A DNA stretch of 63,625 nucleotides from Candidatus Bathyarchaeota archaeon (GCA_026014585.1 JAOZIA010000023.1:1-63625), one strand, 5' to 3'. Positions 15,499-25,314 are shown, counted from the first letter of the stretch. Program-made: numbers and translations. The notes: a model not told the origin generated them from the sequence alone.

Positions 15499-16563
15499 TT
15501 AGCGTCCATCCAGTGTGTACGAGGCATTGGTGAGCTTCTCTGCGCCATCCTTTGTGATTAGCACGGTGTCCTCAATTCGCACACCGCCCAACTCCGGCAA
15601 ATAAATCCCCGGTTCATCCGTAACAACCATGCCCGTCTGCAAAACATCTTTACTATTAGTGCTCAATGTGGGTGCCTCATGCACTTCCAAACCAACCCCG
15701 TGCCCAAGATTATGGCAGAAATACTCGCCAAACCCAGCATCCGCAATAGTTTTCCTTGCAATTGCATCCACATCTCTGGCTAACGCACCTGGTTTTAGGG
15801 CTTTAAACGCGTTATCCTGTGCCAGCTTGACGGTTTCGTAGATTTTTAGCTGTTTTTGTGTGGGTTTGCCTGCGATGAAGGTGCGGGTTATGTCTGAGCG
15901 GTAAAACTTGAAAATCGCTCCCAAGTCAACCACAACAAAATCGCCTTCCTGAATTATTCTGTCTCTGCATGGTGGGCAGTGTGGTAGTGCTGAGTGGACG
16001 CCTGAGCCGATAATGGTGTCAAACCCTACTCCCTCCGAACCCATCACACGCATAGTATATTCCAACTCAGCAGCAATTTCTTGCTCACTTGCGCCGGGCA
16101 CAATAATTTGGCTTGCAAGATTCACCGCCTCATCCGCCATCTTGCAGGCTTCTCTGATAAACCCAATTTCTTCCTCATCCTTAACCGCCCTAAGCTCCCT
16201 AATCATACCTCTTGCAACTTCTATTTTGTTCTCTCCAACCATTTTGGCAAGAGCCTGCCAGCTTTCAATGCCCATTGTGTCAACGGCAAGTTTTCCCTTT
16301 TTTGTGGCTGCTTGGGCGGCGATTTTTTCTAGCAGGTTTTCTCCTCGTTTCATGATTTCGACTTGGAAGTCTTGGTTTTCTTGGGCGGCTTGCTGCTGGT
16401 TTACTGGGTAAACATAGAGGGTTTTTTCGCCGCTTTTAGATATGAGTAGGGCTGCTGGGCATTGTGACTGGGAAAAGTAGGTGATGTTTGCTGGGTTGAA
16501 GACTGCAAAATTTTCTATGTCGGTATCTTTGATTTTTTGTTGCAGTGCTTGGGTTTTGTTCAT
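15499..16563 (-). CDS. M24-family Xaa-Pro peptidase
   Basis: 354 residues, pita-bread aminopeptidase or prolidase. An N-terminal creatinase-like domain (about 1-125) precedes the catalytic domain. Metal ligands are visible in order: D in VVDLGA, D in RSDITR, H in GHGVGLEVHE, E in DEPGIY and E in RIEDTV. It removes an N-terminal residue next to proline or splits Xaa-Pro dipeptides in the cytoplasm. The family cannot be narrowed to aminopeptidase P or prolidase by eye. It stands alone, with its stop 80 bp downstream of the start of the NapH-like gene. Confidence 0.93.
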   Translation of the reverse strand: MNKTQALQQKIKDTDIENFAVFNPANITYFSQSQCPAALLISKSGEKTLYVYPVNQQQAAQENQDFQVEIMKRGENLLEKIAAQAATKKGKLAVDTMGIESWQALAKMVGENKIEVARGMIRELRAVKDEEEIGFIREACKMADEAVNLASQIIVPGASEQEIAAELEYTMRVMGSEGVGFDTIIGSGVHSALPHCPPCRDRIIQEGDFVVVDLGAIFKFYRSDITRTFIAGKPTQKQLKIYETVKLAQDNAFKALKPGALARDVDAIARKTIADAGFGEYFCHNLGHGVGLEVHEAPTLSTNSKDVLQTGMVVTDEPGIYLPELGGVRIEDTVLITKDGAEKLTNASYTLDGR

Positions 16564-16705
16564 CGGTTTCGCCTAAATGATGATTGGGGTTGATTGGTTT
16601 AAGTTTATGCTAAAGTTTTCGATTGCTGAAAAGTAGTTCCGATTTACGCGTTTATAAGTAAATTATATAAGAACAAAACAATAACCCCCACTTCAGGAAT
16701 ATGCC

Positions 16706-16888
16706 GTGAATAAGGTCTGCGCTATGCTTTTTTCCCTTGTTCTGATGTTATCCTCAAGTGTTGTTTTGTTTTCAAGCGTTACCGCTTCCGAAGCTGAAGT
16801 GGAGAACACTTGGAAAACCAAAACACCCATACCCCAAGCACACGGTGTAAAATCTGTAGCAGTAAACAACATACTTAATGATGGGTGA
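16706..16888 (+). pseudogene. truncated kelch surface-protein gene
   Basis: 60 codons: a signal peptide (about 1-27) and the first kelch strand (ENTWKTKTPIPQAHGVKSVAVN), then a premature stop at 16886. The start matches the kelch protein at 27491-28546 (signal, then VWETKTA...), which continues for about 300 more residues. A TATA-like AAATTATATAAG precedes it (16659-16671). It reads as the broken 5' end of a kelch gene, followed without delay by another surface-protein gene, possibly through deletion or recombination. Confidence 0.6.
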
Positions 16889-16920
16889 GTTAACTGACAA
16901 AAAAATTAATAAATAAAATA

Positions 16921-17784
16921 TTGTTTGTGCTAATGGCTTTGCTTTTGGTTCAAATTTCTTTCTTAACAACCGTTTATTGCACTTCTCAAGATGCAAACCC
17001 TGTCTTAACTGTCTTTTCAAATCCAGGAGGTTCAGTTATCGTCAATTCGTCAGCGATCAATAATGGGCAATCAGTAATTGTTGACCAAGGACAAACACAA
17101 AGTTGGGTGCTTCCCTTTGGAACTAATGTAACTTTAACGCCAACGGATTTGTCACCTCTTATTGCTTTTAGCGGGTGGGGCTTTACTGCACCTAAAACAC
17201 TTGAAATCTGCGTTACCTCTTCAATTACAATTAAAGCCGCATTTCGGGCTGGCGGAAGCGCCCTTAACGATATTTCTGTAGCTATGGCGCAGCCTATGCG
17301 AACTGACGATGATTTACTTGTCTCCTTCAACATAACAAATAGTAGAGCCCCCTACACAGTAGTTAAGGAAATTTATGATGTCACCCTTTACTTGGATAAA
17401 ATTCCTGTTCCTAACATAAGCTGGGTACGCATTGTCCTAGAATCTGGGGCAATTTACCAATTGAACTCATTGGTGCCAATAACGATGTTTAAGAATGGAA
17501 ATCATAGCCTATATGTTCTCGCTAAAACCAGCTTTTTAACTCCAAACCCTCTCCCATGGGACCCCGCAACTATATGTGATGGTTCAGGAATATCAAACAT
17601 GGTTTATTATCAACTCCAAGAATCTACAACGCCTCAACCAACACCGCCGCCAACTAACAGTTCTGAAAATAGCCAGCCAATCTGGACTGATACAACCGCC
17701 ATAATTGCAGGAGTAGCTGTTGCAGTTACAGTTATTGCAATTACAGGCGCTACCGTTTACAATTTTAGGTATACACCCCGTTAA
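16921..17784 (+). CDS. anchored surface protein
   Basis: 287 residues from TTG 16921: signal peptide (about 1-21), a beta-rich exported region (about 25-235) with a VFSNPGGSVIVNSSAI start resembling bacterial/archaeal Ig-like surface repeats, a Thr/Pro/Ser stalk and a C-terminal helix (WTDTTAIIAGVAVAVTVIAI) ending in VYNFRYTPR. The end matches that of the kelch protein at 27491 (SDTTTLVAGAAVAAG ... VYHFKHAP). Starts are uncertain: CTG 16894 has GGTGA at 16883-16887 and would add KKLIN before the hydrophobic stretch; GTG 16927 and ATG 16933 are also possible. Confidence 0.7.
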   Translation: MFVLMALLLVQISFLTTVYCTSQDANPVLTVFSNPGGSVIVNSSAINNGQSVIVDQGQTQSWVLPFGTNVTLTPTDLSPLIAFSGWGFTAPKTLEICVTSSITIKAAFRAGGSALNDISVAMAQPMRTDDDLLVSFNITNSRAPYTVVKEIYDVTLYLDKIPVPNISWVRIVLESGAIYQLNSLVPITMFKNGNHSLYVLAKTSFLTPNPLPWDPATICDGSGISNMVYYQLQESTTPQPTPPPTNSSENSQPIWTDTTAIIAGVAVAVTVIAITGATVYNFRYTPR

Positions 17785-17938
17785 GGAATTTGTCGGCTTT
17801 ATATAAGGGGGCTCTAAATTGCCAAGAGAGCCAGAAAGAACTATATTTAGTCAAACCCCTAAAAGACCTTGTTTTTGGTGAAAAATGAGCCGTTAACTTA
17901 AATATTGATTTTAACGCTCTTTTTGATAGGCGCTAAGA

Positions 17939-18475
17939 ATGCCCGAGGGGAAACCAAACATGGTGCGAGCGCAAGACCGAAAATTCATAATAGCAGACCC
18001 AAACAAATGCAGTGGCTGTGGCATTTGCGAGTACATTTGCAGCTTGGCTAACGAGAAGGCTTTTAACCCCTACAAGTCACGCATCCGCACCATGCGAGTA
18101 AACCAGTTAGCGAACATAGCAATTACGTGTCGGCACTGTGAAGACCCCGACTGCGTCGCTGTTTGCCCCAGAAACGCGCTAAAACAAGAAGAAAACACCT
18201 GCATTATCCGTGTTGATGAAAAAGCCTGCAACGGCTGCGGATATTGTATTGCGGCGTGCCCATTTGGCGCAATTAACTTGCATCCCGACAAGAAGGTCGT
18301 GTTTACCTGCAACAATTGCAGCGAAACCGATGAAAAAGAGCCCCAATGCGTAAAATGGTGCCCTGACCAAGCCTTATCTGTGGTTACTGCGGAAACATTG
18401 GCGCAAAAAAGCCGTCAGAAAGCAGTTAAAAACATATTTCGCCCTGAAGAAATAGCTCAATCAAAGAACCCTTAA
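17939..18475 (+). CDS. four-cluster ferredoxin-type electron transfer protein
   Basis: 178 residues, DmsB/HycB-like. Four cysteine sets bind [4Fe-4S] clusters: CSGCGICEYIC, CRHCEDPDCVAVC, CNGCGYCIAAC and CNNC...QCVKWC. Such proteins carry electrons to or from a catalytic subunit, often a molybdo- or tungsto-enzyme such as aldehyde ferredoxin oxidoreductase. No catalytic gene is next to it here, so the partner is encoded elsewhere. ATG 17939 or the internal Met at residue 8 (MVRAQDRKF) could be the start; the latter fits related proteins. Confidence 0.88.
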   Translation: MPEGKPNMVRAQDRKFIIADPNKCSGCGICEYICSLANEKAFNPYKSRIRTMRVNQLANIAITCRHCEDPDCVAVCPRNALKQEENTCIIRVDEKACNGCGYCIAACPFGAINLHPDKKVVFTCNNCSETDEKEPQCVKWCPDQALSVVTAETLAQKSRQKAVKNIFRPEEIAQSKNP

Positions 18476-18542
18476 CTTTTCAGTTTAAATTGTTTGCTAA
18501 GGTTTTTAAGGTGAACAACTCCATAAATTCTTAGGATTACCT

Positions 18543-19034
18543 ATGAAAAGGCTCACGGCAGTTACGGGGTTTCTTCTCTGGTTTTTGACAGCAAGCAGTT
18601 TGTCTTTTACTTTGAGCCCTAAACAGATTACCAGCGCATACGTACAATACTCCATGCCTGCGGCAACATTTCAAATCCCATTTTTGGATTTTATCCCTTC
18701 CTACTTACAAATTACTGTTGGTATATTGGTTGTTGTTTTGATAGTGGCAGTTGCCGTTGTCCTAACAAGAAGCAGAAACAGGCGGCACCGTGCTTATCCT
18801 CCTGACTATTTTGGTTCCTATTATGAACCTGAAATGTCTGAGCTATGCGAGTACGAGCCGATGATGTGTGAAGAAGACATGTTCGAAGAAGAATATGTTC
18901 CTCAAAGAAGTTATGGGGCAGTGGGCAATCAGTACGGGCGATACGCTACTTCCATGATTCCTTGTCCATATTGTGGTCATCCTGTCCGCGGCGACCAAAG
19001 CATCTGCACGTATTGCCACCAAAGAATCGCGTAA
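18543..19034 (+). CDS. membrane protein with C-terminal zinc ribbon
   Basis: 163 residues. A signal-like hydrophobic N-terminus (about 5-22), a second helix (about 55-78, LQITVGILVVVLIVAVAVVL), an acidic/Tyr/Met-rich linker (SELCEYEPMMCEEDMFEEE) and a C-terminal zinc ribbon CPYCGHPVRGDQSICTYC. The zinc ribbon is predicted to be cytoplasmic. Zinc-ribbon tails of this kind occur on many archaeal membrane proteins of unknown role. The Met/Cys/Glu-rich linker could bind metal, but this is only composition. Confidence 0.65.
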   Translation: MKRLTAVTGFLLWFLTASSLSFTLSPKQITSAYVQYSMPAATFQIPFLDFIPSYLQITVGILVVVLIVAVAVVLTRSRNRRHRAYPPDYFGSYYEPEMSELCEYEPMMCEEDMFEEEYVPQRSYGAVGNQYGRYATSMIPCPYCGHPVRGDQSICTYCHQRIA

Positions 19035-19051
19035 AAATTGGTAGGTTGTTG

Positions 19052-19465
19052 TTAGCCGTAGTAATGCTGGTTGGGTGCATACTGTGAAGCAATTGTGCCA
19101 GTGTCTGCCCACACTGAAACCTCCCAGTCTTCGGTGGATTGCTGGTACAGAAATTCGGCGGTAACTGTCCATTCAGGATAAGCCATGGTGCTGTTGCTTC
19201 TTGTGTGCAGTGTGTCAAGGGTTGCATTGTGGAAGGCAACGTATATTTCTGCTATTTTGAAGTTGTTTTCGTTGGCGTGCTGAGTTATGTGTGGCATGGC
19301 AATTTCAATGGCTTTATCAGAGGAGATGCATCCAGCGGGCAACGTGTCGGGTTGGTCAACATGGACTGCTGGGGTAGCAAAAAAATAGTAAAGTGTAAAG
19401 CCCGATACAATGCCTAAAATAATAATTAATGTTAACACGCTTAAGAGTAGCTTTTTGTTTTTCAC
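19052..19465 (-). CDS. anchored extracytoplasmic protein, PepSY-like
   Basis: 137 residues with one N-terminal transmembrane helix (about 6-28). The outside part has the pattern SSDKAIEIAMPHITQHANENN, followed by beta strands ending WTVTAEFLYQ...WEVSVWADTGTI. This is the helix-then-strands layout of PepSY/DUF-type domains that often bind or inhibit extracellular proteases. That assignment is tentative. It is convergent with the zinc-ribbon gene and separated by 17 bp. Confidence 0.6.
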   Translation of the reverse strand: MKNKKLLLSVLTLIIILGIVSGFTLYYFFATPAVHVDQPDTLPAGCISSDKAIEIAMPHITQHANENNFKIAEIYVAFHNATLDTLHTRSNSTMAYPEWTVTAEFLYQQSTEDWEVSVWADTGTIASQYAPNQHYYG

Positions 19466-19647
19466 TTTTCTCTCGCCTGCCTAATTACCAAATGCTCTTT
19501 GATAGTTTTGCCTTTTAAATTTATAGCAAAAAACAAAACAAGATGCGTAGGTCTGAGAGCAGAATGACTTTGTTTATTCCTAGACTTCCAGCGTGGCTTC
19601 TTGTGGGTGGAGAAGGGGAAAAATAAAAAAATGAAGGGGGGTGATTG

Positions 19648-20223
19648 TTATTTTACTGGGCAGATTGGGAGGACTGTTTTTCCGTTTTGTTCGTTTATGA
19701 TTTCTGCTATGCCAAGGTAAAATGCGCTGCCACCGCAGATGATGCCTTCTATGCCTGTGATTGTGTTGAACCATGCTGGATTGCCGATAACTTCACGTAT
19801 TGTTAGCATAAAGAACAGTATTGCTAAGCTCATGAAGACGAATTGCAGTGCTCGGTTTGTTTTTAGGGTTCCAAAGAACATTCCAAAGGTGAAGAGTCCC
19901 CACATTAGGAAGTATGCTGCCATTGCTGCGTTGTCTGCTGCGCCTATAGTGCCAAAGAATGTGGTGCCTGGAAGCAGAATTAACGCTACAAGAGACCACC
20001 AAAAAAGTCCATAAGAACTAAAAGCTACTGTGCCAAAAGTGTTGCCTTTCTTGTACTCCATAATACCCACTATGACTTGTGCAAGTCCACCGTAAGCAAG
20101 ACCCATCGCCAAAATCATACTACTTAATCCGAATAAGCCCGCATTGTGTAAGTTGAGTAGCACCGTTGTCATTCCGAAGCCTAAAAGTCCTAAAGGAGCA
20201 GGGTTAGCTAATTTTATGCTCAT
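19648..20223 (-). CDS. satP: acetate/succinate transporter, GPR1/FUN34/YaaH family
   Basis: 191 residues with six transmembrane helices. The family signature [14 protein letters not shown] is at residues 7-20 and the second half has the characteristic FFGT/GTLKTN loop. AceTr proteins move acetate or succinate with protons across the cytoplasmic membrane. The gene is divergent from the OFA-type transporter at 20416, which suggests a shared interest in small organic acids. A 24-bp dyad at 20243-20266 is placed to control it. Substrate direction (uptake or release of fermentation acetate) cannot be read from sequence. Confidence 0.88.
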   Translation of the reverse strand: MSIKLANPAPLGLLGFGMTTVLLNLHNAGLFGLSSMILAMGLAYGGLAQVIVGIMEYKKGNTFGTVAFSSYGLFWWSLVALILLPGTTFFGTIGAADNAAMAAYFLMWGLFTFGMFFGTLKTNRALQFVFMSLAILFFMLTIREVIGNPAWFNTITGIEGIICGGSAFYLGIAEIINEQNGKTVLPICPVK

Positions 20224-20242
20224 GCGCTTTTTTCTCCGTTTA

Positions 20243-20266
20243 AGACAAAAACGTGTAATTTTGTCT
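20243..20266 (-). promoter_or_regulatory. dyad operator candidate upstream of satP
   Basis: AGACAAAA 20243-20250 and TTTTGTCT 20259-20266 are perfect 8-bp inverted arms around an 8-bp spacer, 20 bp before the satP start. In that position a bound protein would block transcription initiation or the leader could form a hairpin. Confidence 0.45.
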
Positions 20267-20415
20267 CAAATACTTTTGGTTGGTAATTTATGCATGTTGG
20301 CAAAGAATTACTTTGAAGCTGATGCATCACTGGTGTTAATGGTTTAAAATGAGGCTCAAGCGCTAGTAAATGAAGCGAAAGAGATTTAATTAATGATTGT
20401 GGAAATGTGCGCTAA

Positions 20416-21762
20416 GTGAAAAATATGACAATGTCTGATAAATCAAATGTTGAAGCAAAAGTTATGAATCGTTGGGTCATCGTTGTAGGCGGCATACTCA
20501 TACAGCTTGCTTTAGGAGCGATTTATGCATGGTCTGCATTTACCGGTCCCCTACAAGGTGCATCTGGCTTTCCAAGTGAATTTGCTTTTACAAAGACAGA
20601 AACCCAAGCAATCTTCAGTGTAGGACTTCTGGTTTTCGCTATTTTCACCATTATTGGTGGGAGGCTCCAAAGTAAACTTGGACCAATGAAAGTGGCGATG
20701 ATAGGCGGTATCCTGCTGGGTTTGGGATATATCCTTGCCTCTTTTATGGGCGTAAGTTTTATTGGAAAACTAATCTTCCTCGGAGTTGTGGCAGGCGCAG
20801 GTATCGGTTTAGCTTATGTTGTGCCTATCGCAACCGCGGTTAAATGGTTCCCTGACAAAAAAGGTTTAGTTAGCGGACTTGCAGTAGCAGGCTTTGGTTT
20901 TGGCGCTTTCATCTGGATACTCTTAGCTAACCCACCAAGTGTTCTTGGATTTACTGGCTTAATCAGCAAACAGGCAGGTGCATACGCATATACCGTTGCA
21001 AACGTTGACTTTGCATTCCTTGTTTACGGCATAATCTTTTTGGTTCTGGTGCTCACTGGCTCACTTACCATGAGGAATCCACCTGCAGGCTATAAACCAA
21101 AAGGCTGGAATCCCCCACAGGTAACATCTGGAAAACCATCCGTTATTTCACTAAAACCCAAAGAGATGCTAAAAACAAGAAACTTCTATCTGCTCTGGAC
21201 AATGTTCCTTGTCGGCGCCCTCGCAGGACTCATGGTAATCGGTAACGTTCAGAACTTTGCTAAAAGCGCAACTGACGGATTCATGGCGTACGGTTTTAGC
21301 TTAACTGAAGCAGCAGACTTTGCAGTAATCGGTGCAGCAGTGTGTCTACCAATCTTCAACGGTGCAGGACGAATCGCTTGGGGACAAGTTTCCGACAGAA
21401 TCGGACGCCGCAAAGCCTTAATCGGCATGTTCATCTTCCAAACAGCAATGATGGCAGCATTCTTCTACACTACCTCAAACCCGATAGTGTTCTATGTTGT
21501 TGCAGCCTTAATCGGCTTTAACTTCGGCGGAAACTTTGCGTTGTTCCCAGTTAGTTGCGCAGACTGCTTTGGATCAGAGAATTTGGCGTTAAACTATGGT
21601 TTCCTCTTTACATCCTATGGTATAGGCGGTATTGTAGGGCCAATTCTGGCAGGTGTAGTGCAAGACGCAGGCATGAGCTTCCTGTACGCGTTCATCCCAG
21701 CAGCCGTAATGTGCTTAGCTGCGGCAGGGCTTGCATTCGTCTACCGAGAAATCAAGCATTAA
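20416..21762 (+). CDS. MFS transporter, oxalate/formate antiporter (OFA) family
   Basis: 448 residues with twelve transmembrane helices. The N-terminus NRWVIVVGGILIQLALGAIYAW and following SAFTGPL match OxlT-like carriers; GxLxDRxGRRK-type loop appears as GRIAWGQVSDRIGRRKALIG between helices 8 and 9. OFA members exchange oxalate/formate or import lactate and other monocarboxylates. GTG 20416 is the longest start; ATG at 20425 or 20431 could also serve. It faces satP across a 190-bp control region. Confidence 0.87.
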   Translation: MKNMTMSDKSNVEAKVMNRWVIVVGGILIQLALGAIYAWSAFTGPLQGASGFPSEFAFTKTETQAIFSVGLLVFAIFTIIGGRLQSKLGPMKVAMIGGILLGLGYILASFMGVSFIGKLIFLGVVAGAGIGLAYVVPIATAVKWFPDKKGLVSGLAVAGFGFGAFIWILLANPPSVLGFTGLISKQAGAYAYTVANVDFAFLVYGIIFLVLVLTGSLTMRNPPAGYKPKGWNPPQVTSGKPSVISLKPKEMLKTRNFYLLWTMFLVGALAGLMVIGNVQNFAKSATDGFMAYGFSLTEAADFAVIGAAVCLPIFNGAGRIAWGQVSDRIGRRKALIGMFIFQTAMMAAFFYTTSNPIVFYVVAALIGFNFGGNFALFPVSCADCFGSENLALNYGFLFTSYGIGGIVGPILAGVVQDAGMSFLYAFIPAAVMCLAAAGLAFVYREIKH

Positions 21763-21844
21763 CGCCAAAAACTATCCTTTTTTCTTTTTTTTGTTTTAAA
21801 AACCGCGTTTTTAATAGAATAAAAAATGTGAGAATTTGTGATGT

Positions 21845-22162
21845 TTATTTTTTGATTTTTTCAAAAAACGCCAATGTCTGAGCTGGAACCGTTACGATTC
21901 GGGTCTCAACATCTGTGAAGGTGACTTTTTCCATGTTTTCAGGTTCCTGTTCATACTTTTCAAAAGCCTCCATGTTTGGCGTTTCATAAACTGCCCAAGA
22001 CTTGTGTCCCCAACGGTCAGTCCATATTCCCACAACTTTGATGCCGTGTTTAGCGGCTAATTCATCAACTTTTTGGAGCCAAATCATGGATGTCTGAAGG
22101 TTTTTTTGGTTGCCTATAGGGCAGCTTTCAGGAGAATGTGAATACACCTGTAATACATACAT
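21845..22162 (-). CDS. small ferredoxin-fold-like conserved protein
   Basis: 105 residues with an alternating strand-helix pattern (MYVLQVYSHSPESCP, KHGIKVVGIWTD, SWAVYETPNMEAFEKY, VETRIVTVPAQTL) typical of dimeric alpha-beta barrel proteins such as DUF3303 relatives. Conserved His and Trp positions (WTDRWGHKSW) line what might be a small-molecule pocket. No reaction is known. It sits alone downstream of the OFA gene on the opposite strand. Confidence 0.6.
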   Translation of the reverse strand: MYVLQVYSHSPESCPIGNQKNLQTSMIWLQKVDELAAKHGIKVVGIWTDRWGHKSWAVYETPNMEAFEKYEQEPENMEKVTFTDVETRIVTVPAQTLAFFEKIKK

Positions 22163-22246
22163 TTACAATTTCCTCTGTGTAATTTTATCAGCACACGTAT
22201 CATTCAACAGATTTAAACTCTTTTGAAAAACAAAAAAGAGGTGTGG

Positions 22247-24997
22247 TTACATGTCGCCTCGTCTTTTGCCCGCAACGTATTTTCCTAATTCAAGTAAGCC
22301 AAACACTAGTGCAACAGAGATTCCTGCAACACCCCAAATTTCAAGGGTAGGCGGGGCTATGTCAAATGCGCCTTGTAATCCGGGCACGTAAAGTATGATT
22401 AGCTGTAATGCAAGTGATGATAGTAGCGCGTACCATAGAATCTTGTTCTTGAAGAACCCAACTTTGAATACTGGGTACTTAAGTGACCGTGCGGCTAACG
22501 CGTTAGCTAACTCCATTAAGATAAGCGTTGTGAATAGTTGTGTTCTTGCGGTTGTGAGTTGTGACATGCTTTCCCATGGTTTATACATAAAGTAGCCGAT
22601 AAGCAAGAGAATAGTCATCATTACCGGCACTGCGGTCAAGTAAACTTTGACGTCTCTGGTGAATATGCTTTCTTTGGGGTTTCTTGGTTGTTGCTCCATT
22701 AAATCTGGGTCCCCTGGGTCAACGCTCAAAGCAATAGCGGGCAAGCCATCAGTTGTGAGGTTAATCCAAAGAAGCTGAATAGTGGTTAAGGCTATACCTG
22801 CTTGACCAATTAATGCAACATCAGAGTTTGGCGATACGATTTGCGCTATTACTGGTACTGAAACAACTGCTATCAGAACCACCATAATCTCCATGATGTT
22901 GCAGCGTAGAAGGTAGGTGAGGTATTTTTTGATGTTTCCATAGATTTCTCTGCCTTCCTTTACGGCTTTAACTATTGATGCAAAGTTGTCATCTGCCAGA
23001 ACCATGTCTGAGGCTTCTTTGGTTACTTCTGTGCCTGTGATGCCCATTGAAACCCCAATGTCAGCTATTTTTAGTGCTGGAGCATCATTTACGCCGTCAC
23101 CTGTCATGGCTACTACTTGGTTTTTAGTTTTCCAAGCTTTCACTATTCGGGTTTTATGCTCAGGCGAAACACGAGCGTAAATAAAGATGTCTGCAATTTT
23201 TTCAGTTAACTGCTCATCACTCATTTTATCAAGTTCGGCGCCTGTTAGAACCTTGTCATCCTCGTTTTTGCTGATGAGGTTTAGTTCTTTGGCTACAGCT
23301 ATGGCGGTGAGTTTATGGTCGCCTGTTATCATTACAACGTTTATGCCAGCGTTTTTGCAGACTTTTATTGCATCTTTCACTTCGCCTCGGGGCGGGTCAA
23401 TCATGCCAGTTATGCCCACAAAAATGAAGCCTTCTTCCATGCTTTCCTCAAACTGTTTCAAATCTTTGGGCAGTTCTTTGTATGCAAAACCCAAGTTTCT
23501 AAGCGCCTGCAACGCCATGTCCTCAGTAACTCTCATCAAGTTTGCCTTATGTTCAGCAGAAAGCTTGACAATATCCCCATTAAGCATAATGTGAGAACAT
23601 TTTTGCAAAACAACTTCGGGTGCGCCTTTCATGTACACAATCTTTTTTGAGCCCGCCTGATGGATGGTGGTCATGCGTTTGCGTTCAGACGAGAATGGAA
23701 TTTCAGATATTCGCGGCTCCTGCTTGACAAGGTCTTCTTTTAGCAGGTAAGCTTTTGCCGCGGCAACAATTAATGCACCTTCAGTGGGGTCGCCTTTAAC
23801 AACCCATTTCTCTGTTTTCTGGTCAAATTCAATTAGGGCATCATTACACAATGAACCTGCCTTAAGTAGCACATTTAGTGCATTATTAGGCTGAATTTTT
23901 TTGTCCTCAAGGAAAAAGTCGCCTTTAGGCTCATAACCGATACCTGACACTTTGACCATTTGATTATCGGCGTATATTTTCTGAACTGTCATTTCGCCTT
24001 TAGTCATCGTGCCAGTTTTATCTGAGCATATAACGCTGGTGCTTCCAAGAGTTTCAACCGCGGGTAACCGTTTAACTATCGTGTTAACCTTTGCCATTCT
24101 GTACATGCCCACAGAAAGCGCCGCTGTAACTATAGCTGGCAACGCAACAGGCACAGCTGCCACGGCAAGACTAATCGCCCATTGAATCATTTCAAGAATC
24201 TGGCGTCCCTGCAAAATCCCAATGATACCCACAGTGATTGCAATGCCTATAACAAGTATGCCTATCCATTTGCCTACGCTTGCCATGCGTTTTTCTAGAG
24301 GTGTTGTTTCTTGTGGGGCTACTTGGACCATTTCGGCAATTTTTCCAAATTCTGTTTTCATGCCCGTGTCAGTTACAATTGCTTTTGCCCGGCCGTAAAC
24401 AAGAACTGTCCCGGTGAAAACCATGTTTTTTCTATCGTTTAACTGGGTTTCATCAGGAAGTGGTGCAGTGTTTTTGTCAACTGGCGCTGATTCACCTGTT
24501 AGTGCTGCTTCTTCAAGCTTAAGACTGAAGGTTTCAATAAGGCGGGCATCAACTGGCACTTTATCGCCAGTGTAAAGCATGATTATGTCGCCTGGAACAA
24601 GTTGGCTTGCGCGAATCTGTATTTCTTTTCCATCACGCAAAACCATTGCCATTGGTGCAGTCATTTTTCTGAGGGCTTCAAGGGCTTTTCCTGAACGATA
24701 CTCCTGTCTAAAACCAAGAAGAGCACTGACAATAACAATTACAAGAATGATGGTGGCATCAACAAATTCGCCCATGACAAGTGAAAGCGCTGTTGCGACG
24801 ATTAGGATAATCATGAGGATGTCTTTGAATTGGTGGAGAAAAATTGTTAATGGTGATTTACCTTTTTCTTTTTTAAGCTCATTAGAACCATACTTTTCTA
24901 ATCTTTCTTGAGCTTGTACAGTGGTTAACCCTTCGGTAGAAGTGTCAAGTTCACTTAGTGTTTCTTGAATGGTTTTGCTGTGCCACGGTTTTGCCAT
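22247..24997 (-). CDS. P-type cation-transporting ATPase (P2-like)
   Basis: 916 residues, full length. Cation-ATPase N-terminal domain (about 1-70), actuator motif TGES at 167-170, membrane motif PVALPA at 283-288, phosphorylation motif DKTGT at 326-330, hinge TGDGVNDAP and TM6 motif NLTTDGLPA. About ten helices. The C-terminal half resembles SERCA/PMR1-type Ca2+ pumps, whereas PVALPA in TM4 is the form seen in proton pumps (P2A pumps usually have PEGLP). The transported ion, Ca2+, Mn2+ or H+, is therefore uncertain. Monocistronic, with a 315-bp upstream gap. Confidence 0.92.
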   Translation of the reverse strand: MAKPWHSKTIQETLSELDTSTEGLTTVQAQERLEKYGSNELKKEKGKSPLTIFLHQFKDILMIILIVATALSLVMGEFVDATIILVIVIVSALLGFRQEYRSGKALEALRKMTAPMAMVLRDGKEIQIRASQLVPGDIIMLYTGDKVPVDARLIETFSLKLEEAALTGESAPVDKNTAPLPDETQLNDRKNMVFTGTVLVYGRAKAIVTDTGMKTEFGKIAEMVQVAPQETTPLEKRMASVGKWIGILVIGIAITVGIIGILQGRQILEMIQWAISLAVAAVPVALPAIVTAALSVGMYRMAKVNTIVKRLPAVETLGSTSVICSDKTGTMTKGEMTVQKIYADNQMVKVSGIGYEPKGDFFLEDKKIQPNNALNVLLKAGSLCNDALIEFDQKTEKWVVKGDPTEGALIVAAAKAYLLKEDLVKQEPRISEIPFSSERKRMTTIHQAGSKKIVYMKGAPEVVLQKCSHIMLNGDIVKLSAEHKANLMRVTEDMALQALRNLGFAYKELPKDLKQFEESMEEGFIFVGITGMIDPPRGEVKDAIKVCKNAGINVVMITGDHKLTAIAVAKELNLISKNEDDKVLTGAELDKMSDEQLTEKIADIFIYARVSPEHKTRIVKAWKTKNQVVAMTGDGVNDAPALKIADIGVSMGITGTEVTKEASDMVLADDNFASIVKAVKEGREIYGNIKKYLTYLLRCNIMEIMVVLIAVVSVPVIAQIVSPNSDVALIGQAGIALTTIQLLWINLTTDGLPAIALSVDPGDPDLMEQQPRNPKESIFTRDVKVYLTAVPVMMTILLLIGYFMYKPWESMSQLTTARTQLFTTLILMELANALAARSLKYPVFKVGFFKNKILWYALLSSLALQLIILYVPGLQGAFDIAPPTLEIWGVAGISVALVFGLLELGKYVAGKRRGDM

Positions 24998-24999
24998 TT

Positions 25000-25314
25000 T
25001 CTATCTCCATTAAATACACGTGACTCTTTAATTAAGGATAAGTTTGTTTGTTGTTATTTTGCTTAGAAACTGTTTTCTTATTTTGCTTCTACTTAAAAAT
25101 GCAACTGTGACGTGTGTTTTCTTTATTTAATGAATTGTTAACTTAAGAATTAATCATGCTTTGGAGCTACGAAAGGTTATTAAGTAATTGGGTATTCTTT
25201 CTAACGGCAAGAAATGCAGAATCATTCTGCCAATTTCAAGGTAACCTCCAGCTCAACAGGCTGGTGTAACCAACCCAAAAAGGTTAAAATACCCGAATGA
25301 AGAGGTGAAAAGGT
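25000..25314. other. intergenic region before the P1 gene
   Basis: 315 bp that must hold two divergent promoters: AT-rich sequence near 25010-25060 for the ATPase gene and a leader for P1. Short inverted repeats occur at 25209-25224 (GCAGAAT/ATTCTGC) and 25253-25263 (CAGC...GCTG) in the P1 leader. I see no gene. Confidence 0.4.

Noticed and set aside
17939-18475. Aldehyde ferredoxin oxidoreductase operon
   Set aside because: The four-cluster ferredoxin often accompanies such enzymes, but no catalytic subunit adjoins it.
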